Position numbers and translations under genes: made by a program. The notes under the pieces are model-generated. The model was not told where the DNA came from. It worked only from the letters and a program-made list of their open reading frames with translations, and searched no databases. This document shows, one piece after another, positions 10,060 to 18,730 of a DNA stretch of 64,000 bases. Position 1 is the stretch's first letter. Every line of letters begins with the position of its first letter. The stretch comes from SCGC-AAA076-P13 sp963926355 (lineage in GTDB: Bacteria; Pseudomonadota; Gammaproteobacteria; Magnimaribacterales; D2472): assembly GCA_963926355.1 (NCBI GenBank), contig CAWUWW010000003.1:1-64000 (forward strand), read 5' to 3'.

Positions 10060-10378
10060 AAGACTCTCCACATCCACAGGTTGTTTTTGCATTAGGGTTG
10101 TTGATCACAAATTTTGCCCCTGAGAGGTCTTCAACATAATCAACTGTTGACCCATATAAATATGGATATGACATTGAATCTACCAAGAGAGTAAACTCAT
10201 TAAAGTCTATAACGTCATCATCAAAAGCTACTTCTTTATCAAATTTAAAACCGTAACTAAAGCCTGAGCAACCCCCGCCTGTAACATAGACCCTAAAATT
10301 TAAAGCATCTTCATGCTCCATTACAGAATGTATTCTACTCAAGGCATTCTCTGTCAAGGAAACTGATTGGACTGTCAT
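10049..10378 (-). CDS. erpA: A-type iron-sulfur cluster carrier ErpA
   Basis: This 109-residue protein delivers Fe-S clusters to target enzymes, including those of isoprenoid synthesis and respiration. The three cluster-binding cysteines of the A-type family are Cys37 (GGGCSGF), Cys101 and Cys103 (TTCGCGESF). It converges on anmK with an 11 bp overlap, the same neighbourhood as in Pseudomonas. IscA has the same fold, but there are no isc genes nearby and the anmK neighbour favours ErpA. Confidence 0.93.
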   Translation of the reverse strand: MTVQSVSLTENALSRIHSVMEHEDALNFRVYVTGGGCSGFSYGFKFDKEVAFDDDVIDFNEFTLLVDSMSYPYLYGSTVDYVEDLSGAKFVINNPNAKTTCGCGESFTV

Positions 10379-10533
10379 GCTTAACCCGCCTTCTTAATTC
10401 TAATATTTTGATTTGTTTTTATATTAATCATGGTTCCGATTATAAAAAATATTTAAATTAAATATACTACAAATGCATTAACATTGTTTCATCTGAATTA
10501 TTATTGATAACAATATAAAATATAATTGCAGCC

Positions 10534-10563
10534 TTGTTTTAAGTCTTCGGGGCTACTTATATT
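10534..10563 (+). promoter_or_regulatory. Possible sigma-70 promoter for hemG
   Basis: TTGTTT at 10534-10539 and TATATT at 10558-10563 are separated by 18 bp. That would start the transcript near 10570 with a short leader before the ACGGAG ribosome site (10577-10582). This is the best-placed candidate in the 211 bp erpA-hemG gap. That gap is otherwise very AT-rich and holds no ORF I can support. Pattern match only. Confidence 0.35.
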
Positions 10564-10589
10564 TTTTTACTTATACACGGAGCAATGAA

Positions 10590-11099
10590 TTGCATAATCT
10601 AATTATATACTCAACTACAGATGGTCAAACCATCTCTATATCTAAAAAAATAGGCGAAGTTCTTGAAAATTCTAAAGTTGTTTCTATTAAAGAGGCTAAA
10701 ACATTAAGCTTAAATGAATTTGAAACTATAGTTATTGGGGCAAGCATTAGATACGGAAAGCACAAACCTGAAGTTTATCAATTCATCAAGGATAACCTTG
10801 ATATCTTGAATAATAAAAAAAATGCTTTTTTTAGTGTCAATGTAGTGGCAAGAAAACCTGAAAAAAATACACCTGATACAAACCCCTATATGCAGAAATT
10901 TCTTCAATTATCTAATTGGGCTCCAAAAAACCTGGACGTTTTTGCTGGAAAAATTGACTATCCACAGTATAAGTTTGTAGACAAGCAAATGATTCGCTTC
11001 ATCATGTGGATGACAAAAGGTCCAACCGATATAAATGAAACATATGAGTTTACTGATTGGAAAAAAGTCGAAAGCTTTGCTAAAAAATTAAAATCATAA
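10590..11099 (+). CDS. hemG: Flavodoxin-type protoporphyrinogen IX dehydrogenase (HemG)
   Basis: HemG (169 aa) oxidises protoporphyrinogen IX to protoporphyrin IX using FMN and passes electrons to quinone, the penultimate heme step. The flavodoxin FMN loop is visible as YSTTDGQTI at the N terminus, followed by VIGASIRYGKHKPEVYQFI and a C-terminal FTDWKKVESFAKKL helix. The length is close to E. coli HemG (181 aa). The start is TTG at 10590: the nearby ATG at 10585 runs into a stop after five codons, and an ACGGAG ribosome site sits about 8 bp upstream. The next gene, hemL, belongs to the same pathway. Confidence 0.9.
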   Translation: MHNLIIYSTTDGQTISISKKIGEVLENSKVVSIKEAKTLSLNEFETIVIGASIRYGKHKPEVYQFIKDNLDILNNKKNAFFSVNVVARKPEKNTPDTNPYMQKFLQLSNWAPKNLDVFAGKIDYPQYKFVDKQMIRFIMWMTKGPTDINETYEFTDWKKVESFAKKLKS

Positions 11100-11155
11100 T
11101 AAAAATAGTTTATCATCATGAAAATTTTAATTAGAACACTTTATTTTTTAAAACA

Positions 11156-12445
11156 TTGAATAAAATAGATAAATCCATAAAACTTTTTGAAAAAGCTCAG
11201 CTTTTGATGCCCGGTGGCGTAAATTCTCCAGTAAGGGCATTTAAAAATATTGGTGGCAATCCTATATTTTTTGAGAAAGCTAGTGGCGCATATTTATATG
11301 ATGCAGATGGAAATGAATACATAGATTATATTGGATCTTGGGGTCCTATGATTATGGGTCACTCTCACCCAAAAATAGTTGATGCAATTAAAAAACAGGC
11401 TGAATTAGGTACAAGCTATGGCGCTCCTACCGGAATAGAGTCGGATGTAGCTGTATTAATAAAAAAATGTGTCCCTTCTATAGAAAAAATTAGAATGGTA
11501 AATTCTGGAACTGAGGCAACTATGAGTTCCATAAGGCTTGCTAGAGGGTTTACAAATAGAGACAAAATAATAAAATTTGATGGCTGCTATCACGGCCATG
11601 TAGACTCTCTTTTAATTAAAGCTGGTTCAGGTGTATTAACTTTTGGCTTGCCTGATTCTCCTGGTATTCCTAAAGATCTTGCAAAACATACTCTAAGTTG
11701 CCCTTTTAATAATAAAGAGGAGTTTTTAAAAGTATTTGAAACCGTTAAAGACGATCTTGCTGCTGTAATAGTTGAGCCTATTGCCGGAAATATGGGGTTT
11801 GTTCCAGGGGATATAGAATTTCTTAAACTTTTACGAGAGGTTACAACTGCAAATAATTCTCTACTAATTTTTGACGAGGTAATGAGTGGCTTTAGGGTCT
11901 CACTTGGAGGGGCTCAAAAAATATTTGATATCACCCCCGACCTTACAACCTTGGGAAAGGTAATAGGTGGTGGGCTTCCTGTTGGTGCATTTGGAGGCAA
12001 AAAAGAAATAATGGATCAACTTGCACCTCTTGGCCCGGTCTATCAAGCAGGAACCTTATCTGGAAATCCTCTAGCGATGGCTGCAGGCTCTGCGCTTTTG
12101 AATCTAGTTATGGATGAGAACCCCTATAAAGCTCTAGAATCTAGGGCAGCTAATCTTCTTTCTGAAATGCAAAATATTATGGACTCTGCTGGAATTCCAT
12201 TTTCTTCAAATCAAATTGGTGGAATGTTCGGCTTTTTCTTTACTGATAAGCTTCCAACAAATATAGATGATGTATCAAAAACAAATGATGAGATTTTTAT
12301 AAAATTTTTAACTGCATGTATAGGAAACGGTATTTACTTTGCCCCTTCTAAGTATGAGGCAGGATTTATTTCTTCAATGCATAAAGATGTAGAAATTGAA
12401 AAAACACTAACCATAATCAAAAAAATTATTAGCAAAGGTATTTAA
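11156..12445 (+). CDS. hemL: Glutamate-1-semialdehyde 2,1-aminomutase
   Basis: HemL (429 aa) makes 5-aminolevulinate from glutamate-1-semialdehyde in the C5 heme pathway. It is a class III PLP aminotransferase-fold enzyme: MPGGVNSPVRAF near the N terminus, NSGTEATMSSIRLAR for PLP phosphate binding, FDEVMSGFR, and Schiff-base Lys268 in TTLGKVIGGG. Length is normal. The start is TTG at 11156, supported by alignment of the N terminus to the family. A 13-codon reading frame from ATG 11118 ends in TGA at 11157-11159, overlapping this TTG as TTGA. hemL is spaced 56 bp after hemG. Confidence 0.96.
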   Translation: MNKIDKSIKLFEKAQLLMPGGVNSPVRAFKNIGGNPIFFEKASGAYLYDADGNEYIDYIGSWGPMIMGHSHPKIVDAIKKQAELGTSYGAPTGIESDVAVLIKKCVPSIEKIRMVNSGTEATMSSIRLARGFTNRDKIIKFDGCYHGHVDSLLIKAGSGVLTFGLPDSPGIPKDLAKHTLSCPFNNKEEFLKVFETVKDDLAAVIVEPIAGNMGFVPGDIEFLKLLREVTTANNSLLIFDEVMSGFRVSLGGAQKIFDITPDLTTLGKVIGGGLPVGAFGGKKEIMDQLAPLGPVYQAGTLSGNPLAMAAGSALLNLVMDENPYKALESRAANLLSEMQNIMDSAGIPFSSNQIGGMFGFFFTDKLPTNIDDVSKTNDEIFIKFLTACIGNGIYFAPSKYEAGFISSMHKDVEIEKTLTIIKKIISKGI

Positions 12446-12446
12446 T

Positions 12447-13448
12447 ATGAAATATGACATAAGCGCTCTCGGAAATGCATTAGTTGATACTCAATACAAA
12501 GTTAGTCATGAGTTTTTGTCTGGCATAGGAATGGAGCCTAATTCAATGACTCTGGCATCTGCTGAAGAGCAGAATCCTATAATAGAAAAATTAATTGAAA
12601 TGGGGTCTGAATCAGTTTCTGATTGCGGAGGCTCTGCTACTAACTCGCTAGTTGCAGCATCTAATTATGGGTCTAAATGTCATCATGTTTGCAGAGTGGC
12701 AAGTGATGAAGACGGTAAAAATTATCTAAATAGTCTTAGGTCTGCCGGGGTTGAGCATATAGGTGTAAGTAAAGAAAATACTGATATGCCTACAGGCAAG
12801 TGCTTAATTCTTGTTACGCCTGATGCAAAAAGAACCATGATTAGTATGCTTGGCGTTAGCGCTTATTTAGGTGCGTCTGACATAGATTACGGTGTAGTAG
12901 AAAATTCAAAAATTTTTTATATTGAAGGCTATATGGTGACAAGTGATGAAAATTTTAATGCCGTAATATCTGTTTTAGAACACCTAAAAGATAAGGATGT
13001 ACTAAAAGCTCTTTCTCTATCAGACGCTGGAATAGTTCATGGGTTTAAGGATAAGTTTGAGTTAATTGAATCGTATGGCATAGATATGGTTTTTTGCAAT
13101 GATGATGAAGCTATTGCATTTTCCGGCGAGAGTAACCTTTCTAGCGCAATTGAGACATACAAGAATAAACCTTATATGACCGCAATTACGATTGGAGAAG
13201 ATGGAAGTGTGATAATAGATGGTGGTCAAGAGCATCGCTGCCCTGCTGAAAAAATTACACCAATAGATACCAATGGAGCTGGCGATATGTTTGCTGGTTC
13301 TTTTATGCATGCATATATCCAAGGCCATTCTTTTGAAGAATGTGCTAAATTTAGCAATTATGCTTCCTCTAAGGTTGTTGAGACCTTTGGACCAAGATTG
13401 TCACCAAATGGATACGCAGAAGTTCTAACTAAATTACAAAAATACTAG
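12447..13448 (+). CDS. PfkB-family sugar/nucleoside kinase (adenosine kinase-like)
   Basis: This is a 333-residue ribokinase-fold kinase. The N-terminal half has the GG hinge in SDCGGSATNSLVAAS, and the C-terminal PfkB signature DTNGAGDMFAGSFMH contains the catalytic base Asp280. Overall it resembles the adenosine kinase/inosine-guanosine kinase-like PfkB proteins seen in many marine bacteria, but the substrate cannot be read from sequence. The ATG comes one base after the hemL stop, so it is co-transcribed with hemL. Neighbours give no clear hint of substrate. Confidence 0.85.
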   Translation: MKYDISALGNALVDTQYKVSHEFLSGIGMEPNSMTLASAEEQNPIIEKLIEMGSESVSDCGGSATNSLVAASNYGSKCHHVCRVASDEDGKNYLNSLRSAGVEHIGVSKENTDMPTGKCLILVTPDAKRTMISMLGVSAYLGASDIDYGVVENSKIFYIEGYMVTSDENFNAVISVLEHLKDKDVLKALSLSDAGIVHGFKDKFELIESYGIDMVFCNDDEAIAFSGESNLSSAIETYKNKPYMTAITIGEDGSVIIDGGQEHRCPAEKITPIDTNGAGDMFAGSFMHAYIQGHSFEECAKFSNYASSKVVETFGPRLSPNGYAEVLTKLQKY

Positions 13449-13507
13449 CTAATTTCTCTAGTTTCTGATATTTTCTCAACCCATAAATTTACTTTATTTA
13501 AAAAATA

Positions 13508-13999
13508 ATGGTACCAAACAAAACAGTGACTACAAAGAAGACTCCAGCAAAGAAAGTTGCACCAAAAAAAGTAGCAACTATTGCAAATAATAAATCAAAA
13601 ATAGCTGCTTATAAGTCAAAAAAAGGTGAGAAGTATATGAGTGTTGCTATGAAAAAACATTTCGTAGCTGTTTTACTTCTATGGAGAGAGCATTTAACTG
13701 ATGAAATGCAAAAAACTTTTGATCATCTTAAAACAAAAGGTGAGACCTATGCAGATCCTATGGATAGAGCATCTCAAGAAGAAGAGTTTGCTTTTGAGCT
13801 TAGAACTAGAGACAGAGAAAGAAAACTTATCAACAAAATAGGTGTTTCAATTGAAAAAGTGAAGCAAGATGATTATGGTTGGTGTGACTCTTGCGGTGAT
13901 GAAATTGGTGTTAAGAGATTAGAAGCTAGGCCCACCGCCACTCATTGCATTCATTGTAAAACACTTGACGAGATAAAAGAAAAACAGCTAAATGGGTAG
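13508..13999 (+). CDS. dksA: RNA polymerase-binding transcription factor DksA
   Basis: DksA (163 aa) enters the RNA polymerase secondary channel and, with ppGpp, tunes rRNA and biosynthetic promoters. The coiled-coil tip residues are conserved as Asp83-x-x-Asp86-Arg-Ala88 in ADPMDRA. The C-terminal zinc finger has Cys126, Cys129, Cys147 and Cys150, followed by the usual EIKEKQ helix. The N terminus differs from E. coli: residues 2-40 form a low-complexity, Lys/Ala/Pro/Thr-rich tail (KKTPAKKVAPKK) instead of the usual segment. Position upstream of pcnB matches other gammaproteobacteria, without gluQRS between them. Confidence 0.95.
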   Translation: MVPNKTVTTKKTPAKKVAPKKVATIANNKSKIAAYKSKKGEKYMSVAMKKHFVAVLLLWREHLTDEMQKTFDHLKTKGETYADPMDRASQEEEFAFELRTRDRERKLINKIGVSIEKVKQDDYGWCDSCGDEIGVKRLEARPTATHCIHCKTLDEIKEKQLNG

Positions 14000-14027
14000 T
14001 GTTTGTAAATAACCCTCATGGTTCCAT

Positions 14028-15263
14028 GTGCTAGATAATAAAAAAATAAGCAAGTTCGCCATATCTGTTGTAGAAGACCTACAAAAAAATAATTTTCAAG
14101 CCTACTTAGTAGGTGGTTGTGTTAGAGATGCTCTAACAAATATTGTGCCCAAAGATTTTGATATTGCCACGAGCGCAACTCCTGAACAGGTTAGAAAAGT
14201 CTTTAAAGCCTCTAGAATTATTGGAAAAAGATTTAAGCTAGTTCATGTATTCAATAGATCTGAATTACTTGAAGTTGCAACCTTTAGATCTGGGGACACT
14301 AAGAAAGTTGATGGTGAAAATCTCATCACAAACTCATCCGGAAAGATTCTTAGAGATAATATTTGGGGAACTCTTGAGCAAGACTGTCATAGAAGAGATT
14401 TCACAATAAATGCCCTCTACTATTGCCCAATTACAAAAAAAATTGAAGACAATAATGGCGGCCTAAAGCATATTCATAAAAAGATTATAGTTTCTATTGG
14501 GGACCCTCAAAGAAGGTTTGAAGAAGATCCAGTTAGGTGCTTAAGGGCTATAAGGTTCAGTAATAAACTAGACTTCAAGATAGACAATGCTATTAAAGAG
14601 GCAATCTATGACAAGGGTCATCTTTTGTCAGATATTTCAAATGCTAGACTCTTTGATGAGTTTTGTAAAATTTATCTTGGCGGAATGGGTGAGAAAAATT
14701 TTGTTAAATTGAATTCCTTTAATCTAAACAAATACCTACTTATCTCAGACCCAAATAAAAGTGATTTTGCTAATAATGTCATGGTGCAGGCTCTTCGAAA
14801 TACTGATGAAAGAATTAAGAATGAGCAATCTACAACTCCAGGATTCCTCATGGCAGCTCTTTTATGGCCGACCTTGTTGGGTAAATGTACTAGAAATGGG
14901 GAAGTTAATATTAGGAAATTTTTTAGATCGATGGATGATGTATTAAGAGATCAGCAAAAATTAACCGCTATACCTAGAAAATTTAATAGTTACATAAAAG
15001 ATATTTGGGTTTTGCAGTTAAAGCTTCATAGCAGAATTGGTAGTCAGCCATATAAAACTTTAAGACATCCAAGGTTTAGAGCGGCTTATGATTTTCTTCT
15101 CGTTCGAGAAAGAGCTGCTGCAGATAAAGGTGGATTAGGAAAATGGTGGACTGATTTTCAAAAAGATGACGACTCTCTTAGAGGGTCAATTATTTCAAAT
15201 ATGAATGAAAAAGATGATGCTGAATCAGCAAAAATATTTGGCTTCTATAACGAGTTAAGATAA
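14028..15263 (+). CDS. pcnB: Poly(A) polymerase I
   Basis: PcnB (411 aa) adds 3' poly(A) tails that expose RNAs to decay. The nucleotidyltransferase head is clear: LVGGCVRDAL (about 27-36), then catalytic Asp43 and Asp45 in PKDFDIATSA, and RRDFTINALYY further on. The neck region DPVRCLRAIRFSNKL and a basic C-terminal RNA-binding part (RHPRFRAAYDFLLVRERAA) identify PcnB rather than a CCA-adding enzyme. The start is GTG at 14028; the ATG two bases earlier is in another frame and stops at once. folK, the usual next gene in gammaproteobacteria, is absent here. Confidence 0.94.
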   Translation: MLDNKKISKFAISVVEDLQKNNFQAYLVGGCVRDALTNIVPKDFDIATSATPEQVRKVFKASRIIGKRFKLVHVFNRSELLEVATFRSGDTKKVDGENLITNSSGKILRDNIWGTLEQDCHRRDFTINALYYCPITKKIEDNNGGLKHIHKKIIVSIGDPQRRFEEDPVRCLRAIRFSNKLDFKIDNAIKEAIYDKGHLLSDISNARLFDEFCKIYLGGMGEKNFVKLNSFNLNKYLLISDPNKSDFANNVMVQALRNTDERIKNEQSTTPGFLMAALLWPTLLGKCTRNGEVNIRKFFRSMDDVLRDQQKLTAIPRKFNSYIKDIWVLQLKLHSRIGSQPYKTLRHPRFRAAYDFLLVRERAAADKGGLGKWWTDFQKDDDSLRGSIISNMNEKDDAESAKIFGFYNELR

Positions 15264-15291
15264 TCTATTAGAAAAACTTTTATCATTAAAA

Positions 15292-15957
15292 ATGAAGCCA
15301 GCTATTAAAGAAGAAGCACTTCCAAAATACATTGCAATTGAAGGTCCAATTGGTGTTGGGAAAACTACACTTGCAAATAAGATTGCTGAAACATTTAACT
15401 ATGATGCATTTCTTGAACAGCCATCAGAAAACCCTTTTCTTAAAAATTTTTACAGAAACCCCAGTCAATCTGCCTTAGCAACACAGCTTTTTTTCCTTTT
15501 TCAAAGGATGCAACAAATTCAGGACTTAAAACAAAGAAGTCTTTTTGAGACAGTCAGGGTCGCTGATTTCTTAATAGAAAAGGATAGGCTGTTTGCCGAA
15601 GTTACGCTGTCCAATGAAGAAATGGATCTGTATGACAAGGTGTACAACCATTTAACTTTAGATGCACCTACTCCAGATTTAGTTATATACCTTCAAGCAC
15701 CTATTGATGTCCTTAAAGACAGGATTACCAAAAGAGGAAATATTAATGAGCAATATCTGACCTTAGATTATCTAGAAAGATTAAACGATGCTTATTCTAG
15801 ATTTTTCTTAGACTATGACTCTGCGCCTCTTTTAATAATAAATGCTGCAGATATCGACTTGGAATTTAACGAAAATGATTATGAGTCTTTAGTAACAAAG
15901 ATAATGTCCAACCCCAAGGGTAAGAATTTTATCAATCCTCAGCCTTCAATTATTTAG
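15292..15957 (+). CDS. Deoxynucleoside kinase (dGK/dCK/dAK family)
   Basis: This 221-residue P-loop kinase should phosphorylate deoxynucleosides for salvage. It shows the Walker A GPIGVGKT (residues 18-25), an EQPSENPFL segment after strand 2, an aromatic QLFFLFQRMQQ helix, and the DRL motif of the family (EKDRLFAEVTL). The lid region has an arginine-rich DRITKRGN. In other gammaproteobacteria a gene of this type sits between folK and panB after pcnB, so its place here is expected, but folK and pan genes are missing. The base specificity cannot be decided from sequence. Confidence 0.87.
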   Translation: MKPAIKEEALPKYIAIEGPIGVGKTTLANKIAETFNYDAFLEQPSENPFLKNFYRNPSQSALATQLFFLFQRMQQIQDLKQRSLFETVRVADFLIEKDRLFAEVTLSNEEMDLYDKVYNHLTLDAPTPDLVIYLQAPIDVLKDRITKRGNINEQYLTLDYLERLNDAYSRFFLDYDSAPLLIINAADIDLEFNENDYESLVTKIMSNPKGKNFINPQPSII

Positions 15958-15966
15958 AGCCAAAAA

Positions 15967-17895
15967 ATGACTAAAGAGATTTACAACCCTCAGTCACATT
16001 CTAGCAACCCATACATTAAAGATATGGATGAATATAAAGATTTATATAACCAATCCATTGCAAATCCTTCAAAGTTTTTCGGGGATCTTGCAAGGAATGA
16101 TTTAGATTGGATGGAAGATTTCAATCAAGTTCATAATGATGACTTTTCAAATGCAAAATGGTTTGAAGGTGGAAAAACTAATGTAAGTTTCAATTGCATT
16201 GACAGACATCTTGAAAATCAAGCTGATAAAACTGCTTTGATTTGGGAGGGAGATGACCCAGATGATACAAGGGAACTTACATACCAAGAGCTTCATGATG
16301 AAGTCTGTAAATTCTCTAATACCCTTAAGAGTCTTGGTGTTGTAAAAGGGGCTAGGGTCTGTATTTATATGCCTATGATAGTGGAAGTGGCATTTGCAAT
16401 GCTTGCCTGTACAAGAATTGGAGCTGTTCATTCTGTGGTATTTGGTGGCTTTTCTCCAGAATCTTTAAAAGATAGAATTCTTGATGCTGACTGTAGAATT
16501 GTTATTACTGCTGATGAAGGGCTTCGTGGCGGGAAAAAAATTCCTCTAAAATTAAATGTAGACAAGGCCTTAGAAGGCTGTCCAGATGTTAAAACTACCC
16601 TAGTTATCAAAAGAACTGGTGGAGATATTTCATGGGATTCATCTAGAGATATCTGGTATGAAGAAGCATCTAAAGACATCGCTATTACTTGTGAAGTTGA
16701 GCCCATGGATGCTGAAGACCCTTTATTTATTCTTTATACCTCAGGCTCAACTGGAAAACCAAAGGGGGTCTTGCATTCAACTGCTGGATATCTGCTGGGA
16801 GCCCATATGAGCTTCAAGTACCTATTTGGAATTAAACCCGAAGATAAATACTGGTGCACTGCTGATGTTGGGTGGATAACTGGGCATACATATATCCTAT
16901 ACGGCCCTCTATCTAATGGAGCCACAACTCTCATGTTCGAGGGGATACCGACTTATCCAACCTCTTCTAGATGTTGGGAGATATGCGACAAATATGACAT
17001 TAGTATATTTTACACAGCACCGACTGCCATTAGAGCATTAATGGCGCAAGGCGATGAACCTGTACTTAAGACAGAAAGAAACTCTCTACGGGTTTTAGGA
17101 ACCGTTGGAGAGCCAATAAACCCAGAAGCTTGGGATTGGTATTATCGTGTAGTGGGTCAATCTAAGTGCGATATTATTGATACTTGGTGGCAGACAGAAA
17201 CAGGCTCGGTATTAATATCACCAATAGCTGGTATTACGCCTACAAAACCTGGCTCAGCAACCCTTCCATTCTTTGGAGTTAAGCCAGCTCTATACGATGA
17301 AACAGGTAAAACACTTGATGGCCCAAGCTCTGGTAATTTAGTTATTGAGAAGTCATGGCCCAGTCAGATCAGAAGCATCTATGGTGATCACAAAAGAATG
17401 ATCGATACTTATTTTTCTATGTATCCAGATATCTACTTTACAGGGGATGGCGCCCGAAGAGATGATGATGGCTATTACTGGATAACAGGAAGAGTCGATG
17501 ATGTTCTTAATGTGTCAGGTCATAGACTTGGAACTGCCGAAATTGAAAGCGCGCTTGTTCTGCATACTAAAGTAGCGGAAGCTGCTGTTGTTGGTTTTGA
17601 TCATCCTATAAAAGGACAGGCTATTTATGCCTTTGTAACTCTTATGGTTGGAGAAGAGTTTAATGACGAACTCAATAATGAGCTTAAACAATTTGTTTCG
17701 AAAGAAATAGGATCAATAGCTAGACCTGAACTAATTCAAAATGCCCCAGGTCTGCCAAAAACTCGATCTGGAAAAATAATGAGAAGGATTTTAAGAAAAA
17801 TTGCCGAAGGTGATTTAACTAATCTTGGTGATACGACAACATTGGCCGATCCTTCTGTTGTAGAGTCTCTAATTCAGAATAAACAAACTCTATGA
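15967..17895 (+). CDS. acs: Acetyl-CoA synthetase (AMP-forming)
   Basis: Acs (642 aa) activates acetate to acetyl-CoA through an acetyl-adenylate. The AMP-binding core YTSGSTGKPKGVLH sits near residues 257-270, with WWQTETGS and YFTGDGARRDDDGYYWITGR further on. The hinge GRVDDVLNVSGHRLGTAEIE precedes the small C-terminal domain. Catalytic Lys603 lies in RSGKIMRR and is the residue reversibly acetylated in the known enzymes, although no acetyltransferase gene is nearby. Length matches E. coli Acs. It overlaps the next gene by 4 bp (ATGA). Confidence 0.97.
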   Translation: MTKEIYNPQSHSSNPYIKDMDEYKDLYNQSIANPSKFFGDLARNDLDWMEDFNQVHNDDFSNAKWFEGGKTNVSFNCIDRHLENQADKTALIWEGDDPDDTRELTYQELHDEVCKFSNTLKSLGVVKGARVCIYMPMIVEVAFAMLACTRIGAVHSVVFGGFSPESLKDRILDADCRIVITADEGLRGGKKIPLKLNVDKALEGCPDVKTTLVIKRTGGDISWDSSRDIWYEEASKDIAITCEVEPMDAEDPLFILYTSGSTGKPKGVLHSTAGYLLGAHMSFKYLFGIKPEDKYWCTADVGWITGHTYILYGPLSNGATTLMFEGIPTYPTSSRCWEICDKYDISIFYTAPTAIRALMAQGDEPVLKTERNSLRVLGTVGEPINPEAWDWYYRVVGQSKCDIIDTWWQTETGSVLISPIAGITPTKPGSATLPFFGVKPALYDETGKTLDGPSSGNLVIEKSWPSQIRSIYGDHKRMIDTYFSMYPDIYFTGDGARRDDDGYYWITGRVDDVLNVSGHRLGTAEIESALVLHTKVAEAAVVGFDHPIKGQAIYAFVTLMVGEEFNDELNNELKQFVSKEIGSIARPELIQNAPGLPKTRSGKIMRRILRKIAEGDLTNLGDTTTLADPSVVESLIQNKQTL

Positions 17896-18284
17896 AGACA
17901 CTTTTAACTAGTTTTCTTTTACTGGGAACAGTCGGATGCTCATCTATAGGCCTGGAAAATGAAAAAATGCCTGAAACTAATACCGCTAACTATGGCGCTG
18001 CAATGATGAAATGTATGCAAATGATTCAACCTGGGCATCCATATTTGAGTGAAGACTCTTCATCAAGAATGACAAAAGAACAGCGAAGTCAAAATGAGTG
18101 TATTGATCTAGCTGTTGCTAATGAGGAAATTGCTTTAATATTAAAGGCAAAAAATAAAAAAAAGGGAATGGAAATTCGAAAAAGAGAGTTTGAAAAAGTT
18201 GTTACTGCTAACCAAAAAGTTGCAGAAAAAGTTGCTTTCAAGTCTCAGAATCCTGAAAAATGGGTTAAGAAAATAGATAATTAG
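17892..18284 (+). CDS. Small lipoprotein of unknown function
   Basis: The 130-residue product begins with a lipoprotein signal; Cys16 follows LLGTVG. The mature part is hydrophilic and mostly helical, with a Met-rich stretch (AAMMKCMQMIQ), one more Cys in RSQNECIDLA, and a Lys-rich C-terminal half. I do not recognise a family. The start codon overlaps the acs stop (ATGA), so it is co-translated with acetyl-CoA synthetase. That says nothing certain about function but is tight enough to be worth noting. Confidence 0.7.
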   Translation: MKTLLTSFLLLGTVGCSSIGLENEKMPETNTANYGAAMMKCMQMIQPGHPYLSEDSSSRMTKEQRSQNECIDLAVANEEIALILKAKNKKKGMEIRKREFEKVVTANQKVAEKVAFKSQNPEKWVKKIDN

Positions 18285-18334
18285 ATATAATTAGATTTGA
18301 GAAAATAAACAATTTCACCAAGGTAAAATAGATT

Positions 18335-18730
18335 ATGGAAAAACCAAATATATTTAGACGAGTAGTAATGTCCATAGTAGACAAGTGGAGAGTTGTAATG
18401 AACGTGAAATACAACCCATTAAAATATATACCAGATCCAAGTCTACAAACTTACTTTATGTTGGTGTTATTTACTATTTGGAGTATAACTTTTGGAGTGA
18501 TTGCAATCTTTTGGTTAGGGTTTCTTGGATATAATATTCTTACAAGTATATTGGTTCACGCAGCAGTAGTAATTCCACTAGCCTTTACGAACGCAATTTT
18601 TGTAGATGCCGAGAGAGATGGTGAAAACTGGTTAAAAGAATGGCGTGAAGAACAATCAAGATATAAATTAGTTATGAACAGACTTAAGACTAAGAATTTA
18701 GTTTTATGGGACCCAAGTAAAGAAGCTTAA
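18335..18730 (+). CDS. Two-pass membrane protein of unknown function
   Basis: This 131-residue protein has a basic, probably cytoplasmic N terminus (residues 1-35), two membrane segments near 41-62 and 68-92, and a charged C-terminal tail (DAERDGENWLKEWREEQSRY). No family is recognised. It lies 50 bp after the lipoprotein gene on the same strand, and its last 4 bp overlap the end of the convergent MBL-fold gene. The codon use and AT content look like those of its neighbours, so it is probably a resident lineage-specific gene. Confidence 0.65.
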   Translation: MEKPNIFRRVVMSIVDKWRVVMNVKYNPLKYIPDPSLQTYFMLVLFTIWSITFGVIAIFWLGFLGYNILTSILVHAAVVIPLAFTNAIFVDAERDGENWLKEWREEQSRYKLVMNRLKTKNLVLWDPSKEA

